NCBI GenBank assembly: GCA_937895825.1 | Contig: CALBKP010000078.1 | Location: 1-46,323, forward strand | Origin: an uncultured Alistipes sp. | Lineage (GTDB): Bacteria; Bacteroidota; Bacteroidia; Bacteroidales; Rikenellaceae | Direction of reading: 5' to 3' | Length of the DNA stretch: 46,323 nt | Part shown: positions 35,831 through 45,292 of the stretch, piece after piece | How positions within the stretch are numbered: position 1 is the first letter of the stretch | Layout: the number at the start of each line of letters is the position of its first letter | The notes under the pieces: model-generated | The model's input: only the letters and a program-made list of their open reading frames with translations | What the model was told of the DNA's origin: nothing | Database searches by the model: none | Made by a program: the position numbers and the translations under genes

Positions 35831-37339
35831 TTAATCAATCTTCTGGAACACACGAACATAGTCTATCTCGTAGGTAGTAGGCAGGCACGACTCGTCTATA
35901 CCCATAGCTCCTCCCCAGTTACCACCCCACGCGAGGTTGAGTTTCAAGTAGAAGGGGTTGAAGAAGGGCCAAGTGTTGTAGTCACCCTTGCCGTCGTTCT
36001 TAAACGTGAAGTGCAGAGCACCATCGAAGTAGAACTTCAAGTAGTCGGGAGTCCACTCTACGGCGTAAGTATGGAACTCCGAGGTAGCCGTAGGAATATG
36101 TATCTCGTTGGTCTTCTGCGTGCCGATTGAGTGGTAGTAGGCCTTGCAGTGTATCGACGACGATACGAAGTTCTCGTGGTAGCCCACGTGCTCCATAATA
36201 TCAATCTCGCCATCATCGGGCCATGCGCGGAAGTTCTTGGGCATCATCCAGAATGCTGGCCATGTACCCTTGCCCTTGCATAGCTTCAGACGACCCTCGA
36301 AATAGCCGTATGTCCAGCTCTGAATGGTGTTCATACGCACCGAGCGTACCTTGCCGTCGATCTTCTGTGCCGTAATCTTTAGTGTGCCGTCCGACACCTC
36401 GGCGATGCGTGTGCCGTTGTACTTGCCGCCCGATACGTAGTCCTGAAGCTCGTTGTTACCCCAGCCGCCATCGCCGGTCTCGTACCACCAGTTATCAGGC
36501 GAGGGAGACGATACACCTGCCGTGTCAAACTCGTCGTGCCATACAAGCTCATAGCCTTCGGGGGCAGCGATGCCTGGCTCTACGTACTCCGCGCCTGCGG
36601 GCTTAGAGAAGCCCTCGGGAGCAGTGAAGTTAAACCACACGTATATCTTTGTAAGGTTGGCATTATCCGTGCAGTCGAAGGTCGTGAGCTTCTGCTGTCG
36701 CTGGATGTCAAGTTCCGAGAGGTTGTTGCCCGAGCAATCAAGGTACTCCAACTTAGTAAGTGCCGTAACGTCGAGCTCCATAAGCTCATTATCCGAGCAG
36801 TCGAGATAGGTGATTTCGGTAAAGTATGTAGCAAGCTCCGTCATCGACTTTATACCCTTACCCGAGCACTCAATCTTGCGCACCTCTGAGGCCTCCTTAG
36901 TTGAAAGTATGCCATCGCCATCCACATCGTGCTTCTCGACAAGCGCTGCGAGGAAGTTCTCATCGGCAATCACCGCAGCCTCAACGTCGTAGTTCTGCTT
37001 TATAGACAACGTATGTGTATTACCCTGTCTACGGAACTCTACGACACCCTCGCGCACATCGCCCGTCTTATTCTCCTCTATCGAGAGCTTGATAGTGGTT
37101 GTGCCCGACACGCCACCACTTGGCTGCACCTTGACCCAGTCGACCTGTGGGTACGCACCCCAATCACCATCAGCTTCAACAGTGACGCTCTGGGTCTGCT
37201 TTTCGTAGCTTACCTCGATAACCTCAACGCTGAGCGCCAGATGGCCCTTTGGTTTAGATTCATTTTCCACCTTATCGTCGCACGCCACAAACGCGAGTAG
37301 CGCGGCGAAGAAACTCAATAGTAGATTCATATTTTTCAT
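35831..37339 (-). CDS. GH16 endo-beta-1,3-glucanase lipoprotein with BACON, EF-hand-like and leucine-rich modules
   Basis: A 502-residue surface lipoprotein (LAFVAC, Cys20). Residues about 33-117 are a BACON domain. Residues 138-149 (DVDGDGILSTKE) form an EF-hand/dockerin-like calcium loop. Residues about 172-235 hold leucine-rich repeats of the form LDCS.N.L.ELD. The GH16 domain spans about 262-502 with WHDEFD, NNELQDY and the catalytic GEIDIMEH: nucleophile Glu378, Asp380 and acid/base Glu383. The family cuts beta-1,3- or mixed-linkage glucans, laminarin being the likely target. The start at 37339 is followed by a second ATG three codons on. It lies between the surface binding protein and GH3. 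Confidence 0.93.
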   Translation of the reverse strand: MKNMNLLLSFFAALLAFVACDDKVENESKPKGHLALSVEVIEVSYEKQTQSVTVEADGDWGAYPQVDWVKVQPSGGVSGTTTIKLSIEENKTGDVREGVVEFRRQGNTHTLSIKQNYDVEAAVIADENFLAALVEKHDVDGDGILSTKEASEVRKIECSGKGIKSMTELATYFTEITYLDCSDNELMELDVTALTKLEYLDCSGNNLSELDIQRQQKLTTFDCTDNANLTKIYVWFNFTAPEGFSKPAGAEYVEPGIAAPEGYELVWHDEFDTAGVSSPSPDNWWYETGDGGWGNNELQDYVSGGKYNGTRIAEVSDGTLKITAQKIDGKVRSVRMNTIQSWTYGYFEGRLKLCKGKGTWPAFWMMPKNFRAWPDDGEIDIMEHVGYHENFVSSSIHCKAYYHSIGTQKTNEIHIPTATSEFHTYAVEWTPDYLKFYFDGALHFTFKNDGKGDYNTWPFFNPFYLKLNLAWGGNWGGAMGIDESCLPTTYEIDYVRVFQKID

Positions 37340-37374
37340 ACGATGTGTTAGATAATTGAAATATGCATAGGTAT

Positions 37375-37407
37375 AAAAAAGGCAAGCAGAGCAGCGCCCT
37401 GCTTGCC
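37375..37407 (-). terminator. Intercistronic hairpin with T run between SGBP and GH16 genes
   Basis: On the minus strand a 9-bp stem GGCAAGCAG / CTGCTTGCC, followed by TTTTTT (37380-37375), lies 16 nt after the SGBP stop. It should reduce transcription of GH16-GH3 or protect the 3' end of the susC-susD-SGBP message. Confidence 0.75.
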
Positions 37408-37422
37408 TTTCGTTGTTAGATA

Positions 37423-39978
37423 CTACTCAACGTGCTCTTGAAGGACAAGACCACGAACCTCAACTACGCTGCCAGGAACGCAGCCGCCGAAGTCAAGGAC
37501 AAGCTTCGCAGGAGTACAAGCCTTACCTGCCATGCCCCACTGCAAGAAAGTGAACTCCTCGAATGAGGTTACACCCACCTTAGGATCGAAGTAGAAGGGA
37601 TCGTCGGCAGCACCCTCCAAGCCGTTGCAAAGCTTGATGGTGATAGCGTCAGCCTTCTGGTCAACCTCTGAGTAGAGCTTAACCTGGAAGTCATACTTCT
37701 TGCCCTCCTCAGTGTTGATGTCGGTCATGATAGCCACCTGACCAGTCCACTGAGCACCACCGATACCCTCGGGGATAGTGATCTTGAAGTCTGCACCATT
37801 GAACTCTACCTCTGGGTCAGCAATCTGAGACCAAGCTGAATCTGCGAACCAGTAGGTTACGGGGTAGCCACCCTTCCAGAGGTTGGTAGCAGCTGCGGGG
37901 TCAAGCTCCGAAGGCTTCTGGGCGAGCTTCTTAACCTCCATATCGAGGATGCCGTCGTTGTCGGTGAAGAAGAATGTGTAGTAACCTGGCTCCGTACCCT
38001 CGATAGTGTGGATATTACCATCATCTGCAGGAATGTGGAAGAAGCCATTGTCCGTAACTACGCCATACTTATCCTTAGTCCACTCAACGCCCCAGTCAGA
38101 CTGACCGAATACCTTGATAGAACCACCCTCAGCCTTCATAGCCAAAGTGATGCGGTAGGTGTTCTCGCCAATCTTAGCGCAAGGCAATGGAGCCTCGCCA
38201 GTGTTCCAGCCGATAAGGTTATCAACAGTAGGCTTACCACCACCGTCACCGATAATCCATAAAGCCTTGCCATTGTCGTAGGTAGCCTTCTCGCCGTTGA
38301 ACATAGGAACAACCTTGAACCACTTACCATCCCATGATACGCGGTAGTCGCCAGTCTCGGCCAAGAACTTCAAGTTCGAAGCATCAACAACCTCGAAGAA
38401 GTCGGGGTCGATCCATGCCTCCTCAAAGTTAACACCAGTAACAGGAATTACCTGATCCTTAGCCAATGCGAGCTCAGCAAAGCCTGAAGCTACATCCTGG
38501 CCGTCGAAAGTAACGGCGGGAGCCTTGATATCACGAGCCTTGAAGATCATCTGCCAGTAGCAACCAGGATTCTCAGCTACTACAACCAGCTTAGTCTCGG
38601 TAATCTCAGTTACGTGGAATACAGGATTATCCCAAACATGATCCGAAGGTACATATACCATAGGAGTATTAGCTGCAAGAGTGATAGTCTCACCATCGAA
38701 AGTATAAGTACTCTCGGTGAGTGGCCACTCAATGTCGATATCAGGCTCAGCACCAGGGTTAGGACCAATCTTAGTTACACCCCAGTTTATATACATCAAG
38801 CCATCAGGACCAGAGTTGTAGATATACTTACCATCAGGAGTGAAGGTAATCTCATCGTCGTACATACCATATGCTGCCTTATCCTGAGGAGGTGCTGACC
38901 ACCAGCCTGCAGGATTAGCTACTGAATCACCGCAACCAAGGTGACCCTGAGCATCAGCATCCATTACCCATACCTTACCTGCTGCATCGGTGCCTGCGAG
39001 CAACTCCTCAGGACCTGCAACATGTACGAAGGGAACAAACTGATACTTCCAAGCGATACCGCCACCACCATTCTCGGTGGGCTCCTCGTTAACGAGCGAC
39101 AAAGTCTTACGGATGTTGCCTACGTTAGTCTCAAGGAAACGGTAACGTGGGTTGTCGATAGCTGTCTGGTGAGGAATGTATGAGAGGTTGTGACCAGGCT
39201 CAAGTACGAGGTAAATCTCCTCGATACCTGCTGCATTCCAGTTGTTCTCGATGCTATACTTACAAGTGAAGGCCTCGATAGGTGCCTGATAGTCCTGCTC
39301 ATCGCCAGCATAGTTACCAGGATAGTTACCACCGGCAGCCATACCCCAGTTAACGTATACTACGCCATCATCACCAGGGTTATAGGTGTACTCACCACCC
39401 TCGGTGAAGGTGATGGTATCGTCGTAGAGACCCATGCCCTCCTTGCCGTTAGGACCGCACTTCCACCAGTCGGTACCGTCGGTAGTGGCCTGACCAGTCT
39501 CAGCATTGATAGAGCCGCAACCAAAGTGGCCGTCAGTCTCCTTATCCCACTCCCAAGTGTTAGCCAACGCCTTCATATAAGGCGATGCATCGAATGGATC
39601 GCGATAGGTATTATCCATGGTGAACTCATATACCTTAGAGCCTACCGATACGCCGTGAGCATTGTATGCCTTAACCTCAACGGTATATGTGATAGCATCG
39701 CGGAAACGCAATGAGATACCATTACCAGTGTAAGCGAAGGTCTTGTTAGCTCTGCCATCAACAGCCTGATCGCCGAAGATCCACATAGGAACCATACCCG
39801 TATTATTCATCGTGAAGGTGACGTAGTTAGTCTCCTGATCGACATCAATGCTTACATCGAAATTCTCAGCCGAAGGCAACTTACCCTCGTCAAGCTCAAC
39901 ATACTCGGTAGTACAACCGACAGCGAGCATCGACACAGCCATAAGAGCCGTAGCCATATATTTAAACAATCGTTTCAT
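37423..39978 (-). CDS. Surface glycan-binding lipoprotein (SusE/F position) with duplicated internal module
   Basis: An 851-residue outer-membrane lipoprotein (LAVGC, Cys22). Residues about 35-122 are a PKD/Ig-like domain. A module rich in Trp and Gly occurs twice, about 136-212 and 325-400, both with HxGCG, a WW, a G.YDD.ITFT.. segment, GxYxYN and a final NWG. The C-terminal part (about 480-851) is beta-rich, with further Trp-rich binding-like segments. Its place after susD, the lipobox and the lack of catalytic motifs make it a glycan capture protein. Specificity is inferred from the enzymes to be beta-glucan. Start ATG 39978. Confidence 0.85.
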   Translation of the reverse strand: MKRLFKYMATALMAVSMLAVGCTTEYVELDEGKLPSAENFDVSIDVDQETNYVTFTMNNTGMVPMWIFGDQAVDGRANKTFAYTGNGISLRFRDAITYTVEVKAYNAHGVSVGSKVYEFTMDNTYRDPFDASPYMKALANTWEWDKETDGHFGCGSINAETGQATTDGTDWWKCGPNGKEGMGLYDDTITFTEGGEYTYNPGDDGVVYVNWGMAAGGNYPGNYAGDEQDYQAPIEAFTCKYSIENNWNAAGIEEIYLVLEPGHNLSYIPHQTAIDNPRYRFLETNVGNIRKTLSLVNEEPTENGGGGIAWKYQFVPFVHVAGPEELLAGTDAAGKVWVMDADAQGHLGCGDSVANPAGWWSAPPQDKAAYGMYDDEITFTPDGKYIYNSGPDGLMYINWGVTKIGPNPGAEPDIDIEWPLTESTYTFDGETITLAANTPMVYVPSDHVWDNPVFHVTEITETKLVVVAENPGCYWQMIFKARDIKAPAVTFDGQDVASGFAELALAKDQVIPVTGVNFEEAWIDPDFFEVVDASNLKFLAETGDYRVSWDGKWFKVVPMFNGEKATYDNGKALWIIGDGGGKPTVDNLIGWNTGEAPLPCAKIGENTYRITLAMKAEGGSIKVFGQSDWGVEWTKDKYGVVTDNGFFHIPADDGNIHTIEGTEPGYYTFFFTDNDGILDMEVKKLAQKPSELDPAAATNLWKGGYPVTYWFADSAWSQIADPEVEFNGADFKITIPEGIGGAQWTGQVAIMTDINTEEGKKYDFQVKLYSEVDQKADAITIKLCNGLEGAADDPFYFDPKVGVTSFEEFTFLQWGMAGKACTPAKLVLDFGGCVPGSVVEVRGLVLQEHVE

Positions 39979-39989
39979 AATTTCACTGT

Positions 39990-40013
39990 TTTAGATTATC
40001 GTTTAGATTATCG
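39990..40013. repeat. Tandem 12-bp direct repeat in the susD-SGBP gap
   Basis: TTTAGATTATCG occurs twice back to back (39990-40001, 40002-40013) in the 51-nt gap. Function is unknown; it may be a replication slip. Confidence 0.6.
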
Positions 40014-40029
40014 ACTGTCCAACGGGCTA

Positions 40030-41541
40030 TTAGTAGCCTACGTTCTGTACAAGGTTAGGATCCTTGTCGACCTCAGACTGGGGCAATGGCCAATACTTCT
40101 TGCCTATGTTCCAGCCCTGAGTACGCCACTCGTGAGTGCCTGCTGCCAAAACAGTCTCAGCAAGACCCGAACGAACGAGATCCCAGTAACGCTTGCCCTC
40201 GCCAAGGAACTCCTTACGGCGCTCAGCGATGATAGCTGCCTGGTCGCTGCCTGTATCCTTACAATTAGCGCGGTCACGTACCTGCTGCAAGTACTGCGAG
40301 CCATCCTTGCCAGTGAGTACTGACAACTCTGCTGCATTGAGCAAGGTCTCAGCATAGCGATATACGCGGATGTTGTTGCAGTGATTCATATCGGCATCTG
40401 CAATCTGACCATGGTTGCCACTACGACGAGCTACATACTTCAACAGATAGTAGCCCGTACCCTGCCAACGCCACTTACTCTCAGGGATAGGATCGTAAAC
40501 ATCGTTGTAACACAAGATACCACCATCACGACGGATATCATCCTCAGCATACATATCGTAAGCGTGCTTTGCCACAGGACCGAAGCCCCAACCATCAGAG
40601 AAACCGCTGGCCTCAGTAGCACCAGGAATACCGATAAGCATAGGATAAACTGTACCACCAGTGGTCAAAGGCGAGCCCCAAGAACGTGGAGCACCCTCAG
40701 AGGTGTAGTTAATCTCCCAGATTGACTCTGTGCCCCACTCTCCAGACTCCAACCACATGGCAGCGAAGTCAGCAACAAGAGCATATGCGCCCGAGTTGAT
40801 AATCTCCTCCATGTAGGCCAAAGCCTGAGGATAACGCTCAGTATCGTTCTGATACATAACCATCTCTGTATAGAGCATGTATGCCATAGCCTTAGTTACG
40901 CGACCCTCCTCACCTGCAACAGCCTTCATAGGAAGAGCATCCATCTCGAATACCGACTCAAGGTTCTCAACGCACTTTGCGTAAACCTCGTCAGCCTTGA
41001 GCTGCTTAGTGATGTAGGGAGCCTCAAGGTTCTTGTCGTAGTAAGGGATATTGCCCCAATACTTCCACAACAAGTTGTAGTAGAAGGCCTTCAAAACAGT
41101 TGCCTCAGAAATATAGCGAGCCTTCGTAGCCTCGTCCATACCAGGAACACGGTCTACGTACTCCAGAACAATGCACGAACGGTTAACACCCGAGTAGCAG
41201 ATTGTCCAGATACGGTCGAGCTGCTCGGTAGAGGTCAAAGTATAATAGTGGGTCTTAACGATTGAAGGCTGGTCACCCTCGTTCGAACCGCCACAATAAA
41301 TATCGTCACCCATAACATCAGGAGTTAGCGTCAAAGCGTTAACATACTGATCGAAATAGTCGAGCCAGTTCAAAGAGTCGTAAGCAGCAACCAAAGACTG
41401 ATACATACGCTCCTCGCTGATGAAATACTCGTCCATAGGCTCCGAAGAGTTATGCTTCACGGTAACGAAGTCCTTACCGCATGACGAGAGCAATACTACG
41501 ATTGCGCTAAGTGCAAAAAATATCTTTTTCATAATCATCAT
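40030..41541 (-). CDS. SusD/RagB family outer-membrane lipoprotein
   Basis: The glycan-binding lid of the SusC transporter. It is 503 residues from the first ATG; an ATG three codons later (41532) gives MKKIFFALSAIVVLLSSC with the lipobox Cys and is equally good. The helical SusD/RagB core is visible, including the WTICYSGVNRSCIVLEYV-like TPR helix, ERRKEFLGEGKRYWDLVR near the C-terminus and the final LPQSEVDKDPNLVQN. It begins 11 nt after susC. Codon use is GAG-rich, as in the downstream genes and unlike susC. Confidence 0.95.
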   Translation of the reverse strand: MMIMKKIFFALSAIVVLLSSCGKDFVTVKHNSSEPMDEYFISEERMYQSLVAAYDSLNWLDYFDQYVNALTLTPDVMGDDIYCGGSNEGDQPSIVKTHYYTLTSTEQLDRIWTICYSGVNRSCIVLEYVDRVPGMDEATKARYISEATVLKAFYYNLLWKYWGNIPYYDKNLEAPYITKQLKADEVYAKCVENLESVFEMDALPMKAVAGEEGRVTKAMAYMLYTEMVMYQNDTERYPQALAYMEEIINSGAYALVADFAAMWLESGEWGTESIWEINYTSEGAPRSWGSPLTTGGTVYPMLIGIPGATEASGFSDGWGFGPVAKHAYDMYAEDDIRRDGGILCYNDVYDPIPESKWRWQGTGYYLLKYVARRSGNHGQIADADMNHCNNIRVYRYAETLLNAAELSVLTGKDGSQYLQQVRDRANCKDTGSDQAAIIAERRKEFLGEGKRYWDLVRSGLAETVLAAGTHEWRTQGWNIGKKYWPLPQSEVDKDPNLVQNVGY

Positions 41542-41552
41542 TCGGTTTTAAA

Positions 41553-44500
41553 TTAGAAAGTAAGATTTACACCAACCGAGAAGGTACGTGCCTGTGGATA
41601 TACACCACGGTCAATACCCAATGAAGTACCACCTGATGAAATTTCAGGATCGAAACCATGATACTTGGTCCAAGTAATCAAGTTTTCAGCCATCACATAG
41701 AGACGGAGACGGTTCACGAAGAACTTTTTTGTCAAGTTGGCAGGAAGTGTATAACCCAAAGTGATGTTCTTTACACGGAGATAAGATCCATCGTGTACAT
41801 AGAGGTCGGATACCTGCCAGTTGGTTGCATGACCCAATGCCAAGCGAGGATACTTGTTGGAAGTGCCTTCACCGGTCCAACGGCCCAACATCCAGCGTGG
41901 ATAGTTACCTGAATATACGTCCGAACGATAAGTTGCGTCGAATACATCCGCACCGCTTACACCTTGGAAGAATACATTGAAATCGAAGCCCTTCCATGCT
42001 GCATTGAAATTCAAACCGAATGTCCAGTCAGGAGTACCGTTACCGATATTGGTACGGTCATCTGCTGTGATTTGTCCGTCACCATTCACATCAACGAAAC
42101 GAACGTCACCCGGAACTGCACCCGGCATTATCAAACCACCGTCTTTATTGGTATAAGCATTTACCTCGGTCATGTTCTGGAATACACCGTCTGTCTTGTA
42201 ACCGAAGAAGAACGGGAAAGGCTGTCCGTTTTGGGCACGTGTACCACCGCCGGAAATACCCTGAACACCATCAAAATCCAAATAACCGGTATCATTACCA
42301 AGGTTGGTCAATTCATTCTTCAAATAAGAGGCATTACCCTTCACCGAGAACACAGCATCAGAAATGTTCCACTTGTAACCCAATTCGAATTCAACACCCG
42401 AGTTCTTCATGTCACCTACGTTACCAAGAGGTTTTGTTTCACCTACATAACTTGGGATAGGCATTTCAATGATCATACCGTTAGTCTTCTTTACATAATA
42501 ATCAGCAGAGAATGTCAACGCATTGTTCAAGAATGCAAAATCAAGACCGATATTTGTCTGTTCACTTTCTTCCCATTTCAAATCCGGGTTAGCCAAGCGT
42601 TGTGCTTTCGAACCGTTGTACTTGATTGCTGTCTTGCCAAGAAGAACATTGTTACCCATAGCAGTCAAAGATGTATAACCGAAATCGGCAATATTGTCAC
42701 TACCGTTCTTACCCCAGCTGGCACGTACCTTCAAAGCATCAAACCATTCCGGACGGTCTTCCATGAAAGATTCCTTAGTCACATTCCAACCAACAGAAAC
42801 AGACGGGAATACACCGTACTTGTTATTGGCACCGAAACGAGAGCTACCGTCACGACGAACAGTTGCCTGGAACATATACTTTTCATCATAGTTATAACTC
42901 AAACGAGCGAAGAGAGAAGACAAGGTATGTACGGTATAAGGGCCACCATATACACTATATTCTACGGTTCCATCAGTTATATTACCAGTTGCATAGTCGA
43001 TAGAAGGTTTGTTTACATTCACCAAATGCCAACGGCTACCGCCCAACTGATTGCCTTTTGACTTGTATGCCGACTGGCCCAATACAACACCAAATGTATG
43101 TTTATCAATTGTCTTGTCGTAAGTCAAAGTATTTTCAATCTGCCATACGGTACTCTGTGCCTTGAATGCACTAGCGCTGGTATGTTCAGCCTTGTTGTTA
43201 CCGGAAAGATAATACTTACTCTTTACTGCACTGTCACTACCCCAGAAAGAAAGGTCGGCACTGTATGAGAAATGATACTTCAAGTTGTCCCACAACTGCA
43301 AGTCCAATGCAAACTTAGGAACGAACTTATGTGACCAGTTCTGAGTAGGATACAATGACATCATAGCCAACGGGTTGTTCATTTCCTGATAAGTTCCTTC
43401 GTAACCAGCAATGGTATAAACGTTACCGTTTGCATCGCGCGGCAAATCATAACCCGCATATGTATTTACCATTTCTTCAGCCTTGGCACCGGTCAATGTC
43501 GGAGTCAACAACGGAGACATATACAATGCAGAACCCAAGATAGAACCGAATTCAGAGTTTTCGCTAACACCAGTACTATGTGTGCGCATATAAGCCAAAT
43601 TCACGCTCAAGTCAAGTTTATTCAAGAAATTACGTTCCTTTGAAGCATCCCAAAGAATGTAGTTGGTATTCGAACGAAGAGTCAGACGATCGTAATTAGA
43701 ATGTCCATAATTACCACCCACAATACCGTCTTGAGTATAGTAACCCATAGAAAGATAGTAATTCATCTTTTCGCCTGCACCACTTACGGTTACATCGTGG
43801 TTCATCACCGGTGCATTGTCATTGAACACCAATTCTTGCCAATCGGTACCGAAACCAGAAATCGCCTCACCGTTGGAATTTACCAAATGATACGGATCCG
43901 CATAAATAGGAGCAGAACCACCGTTCAGATATTTTTCATTCTGAAGAATGGCATATTCAGTAGCACTTGTTACATCGCGCTTCTTCCATGCACTTTGCCA
44001 ACCGTATGAGAAATTATAGTTGACAGAAGCCTTTCCGATTTTACCCTTCTTGGTTGTCACCAAAACAACACCATTGGCAGCACGAGCACCATAGATAGCA
44101 CCTGAAGCAGCATCCTTCAACACTTCAATACTTTCGATATCGCTCGGATTCACGAAATCAAGACCACCATCAATCGGCATACCATCCACCCCGAATAGCG
44201 GATCTGAATTATTAATGGTACCGATACCACGGATACGAACCTTTGGAGATGCACCCGGCTGACCGGAAGCAGAGGTTACATTCACACCGGCAGCCAAGCC
44301 TTTCAAAGCATTGTCCACACGAACCGGAGCTGTAGCTGCCAAATCATCTGCCGAAACCTTGGCAATGGAAGCAGTTACTACCGATTTCTTCTGAACACCG
44401 TAACCTACTACTACGACCTCATCCAATGTTTCAGTATCTTCCTTTAATATAATATTAAGAGAAGACTGAGCTTTCACTACCTGTGTAGCAAAACCGACAA

Positions 44501-44747
44501 ACGATATTTCAATATTGGCACCCTGCTGAACATTCTTCAGTTCAAAGTTACCATTGAAATCCGTAATCGTACCATTAGAAGTACCTTTTTCTAAAACACT
44601 CGCACCGATGACTGCTTCACCGGCAACATCCTTTACAACTCCTTTCACGGTAATCGACTGAGCGAACATACCGACTGAAAAGAAGAACATCAGAGCTACG
44701 GATAGCAGACATCTGAACGTCCATGCTTGTTTCGAATTGTTTTTCAT
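41553..44747 (-). CDS. SusC/RagA family TonB-dependent outer-membrane transporter
   Basis: Imports oligosaccharides across the outer membrane with SusD and TonB energy. It is 1064 residues from ATG 44747, which gives a signal peptide ending MFAQ (1-30); an upstream frame extension lacks this. Residues 31-105 are a carboxypeptidase-regulatory-like domain. The DEVVVVGYG motif (109-117), the plug with GVDGMPIDGGLDFVNPSDIESIEVLKD-type sequence and a C-terminal beta-barrel ending VGVNLTF follow. Glu is mostly GAA and Lys often AAA, in contrast to susD and the enzymes, pointing to a different origin or a join. It is the first gene of the operon. Confidence 0.95.
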   Translation of the reverse strand: MKNNSKQAWTFRCLLSVALMFFFSVGMFAQSITVKGVVKDVAGEAVIGASVLEKGTSNGTITDFNGNFELKNVQQGANIEISFVGFATQVVKAQSSLNIILKEDTETLDEVVVVGYGVQKKSVVTASIAKVSADDLAATAPVRVDNALKGLAAGVNVTSASGQPGASPKVRIRGIGTINNSDPLFGVDGMPIDGGLDFVNPSDIESIEVLKDAASGAIYGARAANGVVLVTTKKGKIGKASVNYNFSYGWQSAWKKRDVTSATEYAILQNEKYLNGGSAPIYADPYHLVNSNGEAISGFGTDWQELVFNDNAPVMNHDVTVSGAGEKMNYYLSMGYYTQDGIVGGNYGHSNYDRLTLRSNTNYILWDASKERNFLNKLDLSVNLAYMRTHSTGVSENSEFGSILGSALYMSPLLTPTLTGAKAEEMVNTYAGYDLPRDANGNVYTIAGYEGTYQEMNNPLAMMSLYPTQNWSHKFVPKFALDLQLWDNLKYHFSYSADLSFWGSDSAVKSKYYLSGNNKAEHTSASAFKAQSTVWQIENTLTYDKTIDKHTFGVVLGQSAYKSKGNQLGGSRWHLVNVNKPSIDYATGNITDGTVEYSVYGGPYTVHTLSSLFARLSYNYDEKYMFQATVRRDGSSRFGANNKYGVFPSVSVGWNVTKESFMEDRPEWFDALKVRASWGKNGSDNIADFGYTSLTAMGNNVLLGKTAIKYNGSKAQRLANPDLKWEESEQTNIGLDFAFLNNALTFSADYYVKKTNGMIIEMPIPSYVGETKPLGNVGDMKNSGVEFELGYKWNISDAVFSVKGNASYLKNELTNLGNDTGYLDFDGVQGISGGGTRAQNGQPFPFFFGYKTDGVFQNMTEVNAYTNKDGGLIMPGAVPGDVRFVDVNGDGQITADDRTNIGNGTPDWTFGLNFNAAWKGFDFNVFFQGVSGADVFDATYRSDVYSGNYPRWMLGRWTGEGTSNKYPRLALGHATNWQVSDLYVHDGSYLRVKNITLGYTLPANLTKKFFVNRLRLYVMAENLITWTKYHGFDPEISSGGTSLGIDRGVYPQARTFSVGVNLTF

Positions 44748-44896
44748 AAATATAATATTAAGGTTAATAAATTTTTGTCCGACTTTCGTCAATTACAAAT
44801 TTAAAAGAATCTGTAGCAAGGTGTATATAGGAGTAAAGTATACAAGTAAGCTAATCAAAAACTTATTTCATTATTATTCAACGATTTACAAAATTA

Positions 44897-44928
44897 CAAA
44901 GTAAATATTCGGTAAACCTAAAATCAAA
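44897..44928 (-). promoter_or_regulatory. Candidate susC promoter
   Basis: On the minus strand TTTG (44928-44925), 20 nt, TTACTTTG (44904-44897), one mismatch from TANNTTTG. This gives a leader of about 145 nt. The rest of the 44748-45292 gap is AT-rich and holds no convincing gene. Confidence 0.5.
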
Positions 44929-45150
44929 TAAAAGGAAACTTTAAATACCCAATAGTCTTATCATCCGTTTAGCAATGATGTATCTGAATGCGGAAATGGC
45001 ACTCCATGTATATGGATATCAGCAGAAAGTGAAGATAGTGATGAAGTGAAGATAAATAAATTGTCATTGATGAAAAAGCGAGCCAAATCGGCTGATAAAA
45101 CAGCAAATAAAAAATGCCAAAGCATTTCAGATATTTCATCAAGAGAAAAT

Positions 45151-45214
45151 AAAAAATCTCCTTGAGCTTTTTAAAATTCGTCAAGACGTTTTTAAAAAAG
45201 CTCAAGGAGTTTTT
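45151..45214. terminator. Bidirectional terminator after the right-hand DUF6377 gene
   Basis: A perfect 15-bp stem CTCCTTGAGCTTTTT (45158-45172) / AAAAAGCTCAAGGAG (45195-45209). It is followed by TTTTT on the plus strand and by a T run on the minus strand, 79 nt downstream of the minus-strand stop. Confidence 0.85.
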
Positions 45215-45292
45215 AAGCAATTGGTTATACGCCTTATCAATTGGAGTATAAATTTAATCTAACGCAAAGTACTACAGGAACTTAGCTTATTT

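Noticed and set aside
41964..43061. 365-codon plus-strand ORF
   Set aside because: It is antisense to the SusC barrel region, with no signal, domain or ribosome-binding context.
44969..45220. Small hydrophobic minus-strand ORF of 83 codons
   Set aside because: It crosses the strong bidirectional terminator, is Phe/Leu/Lys-rich as expected of AT-rich DNA, and has no promoter or family features.
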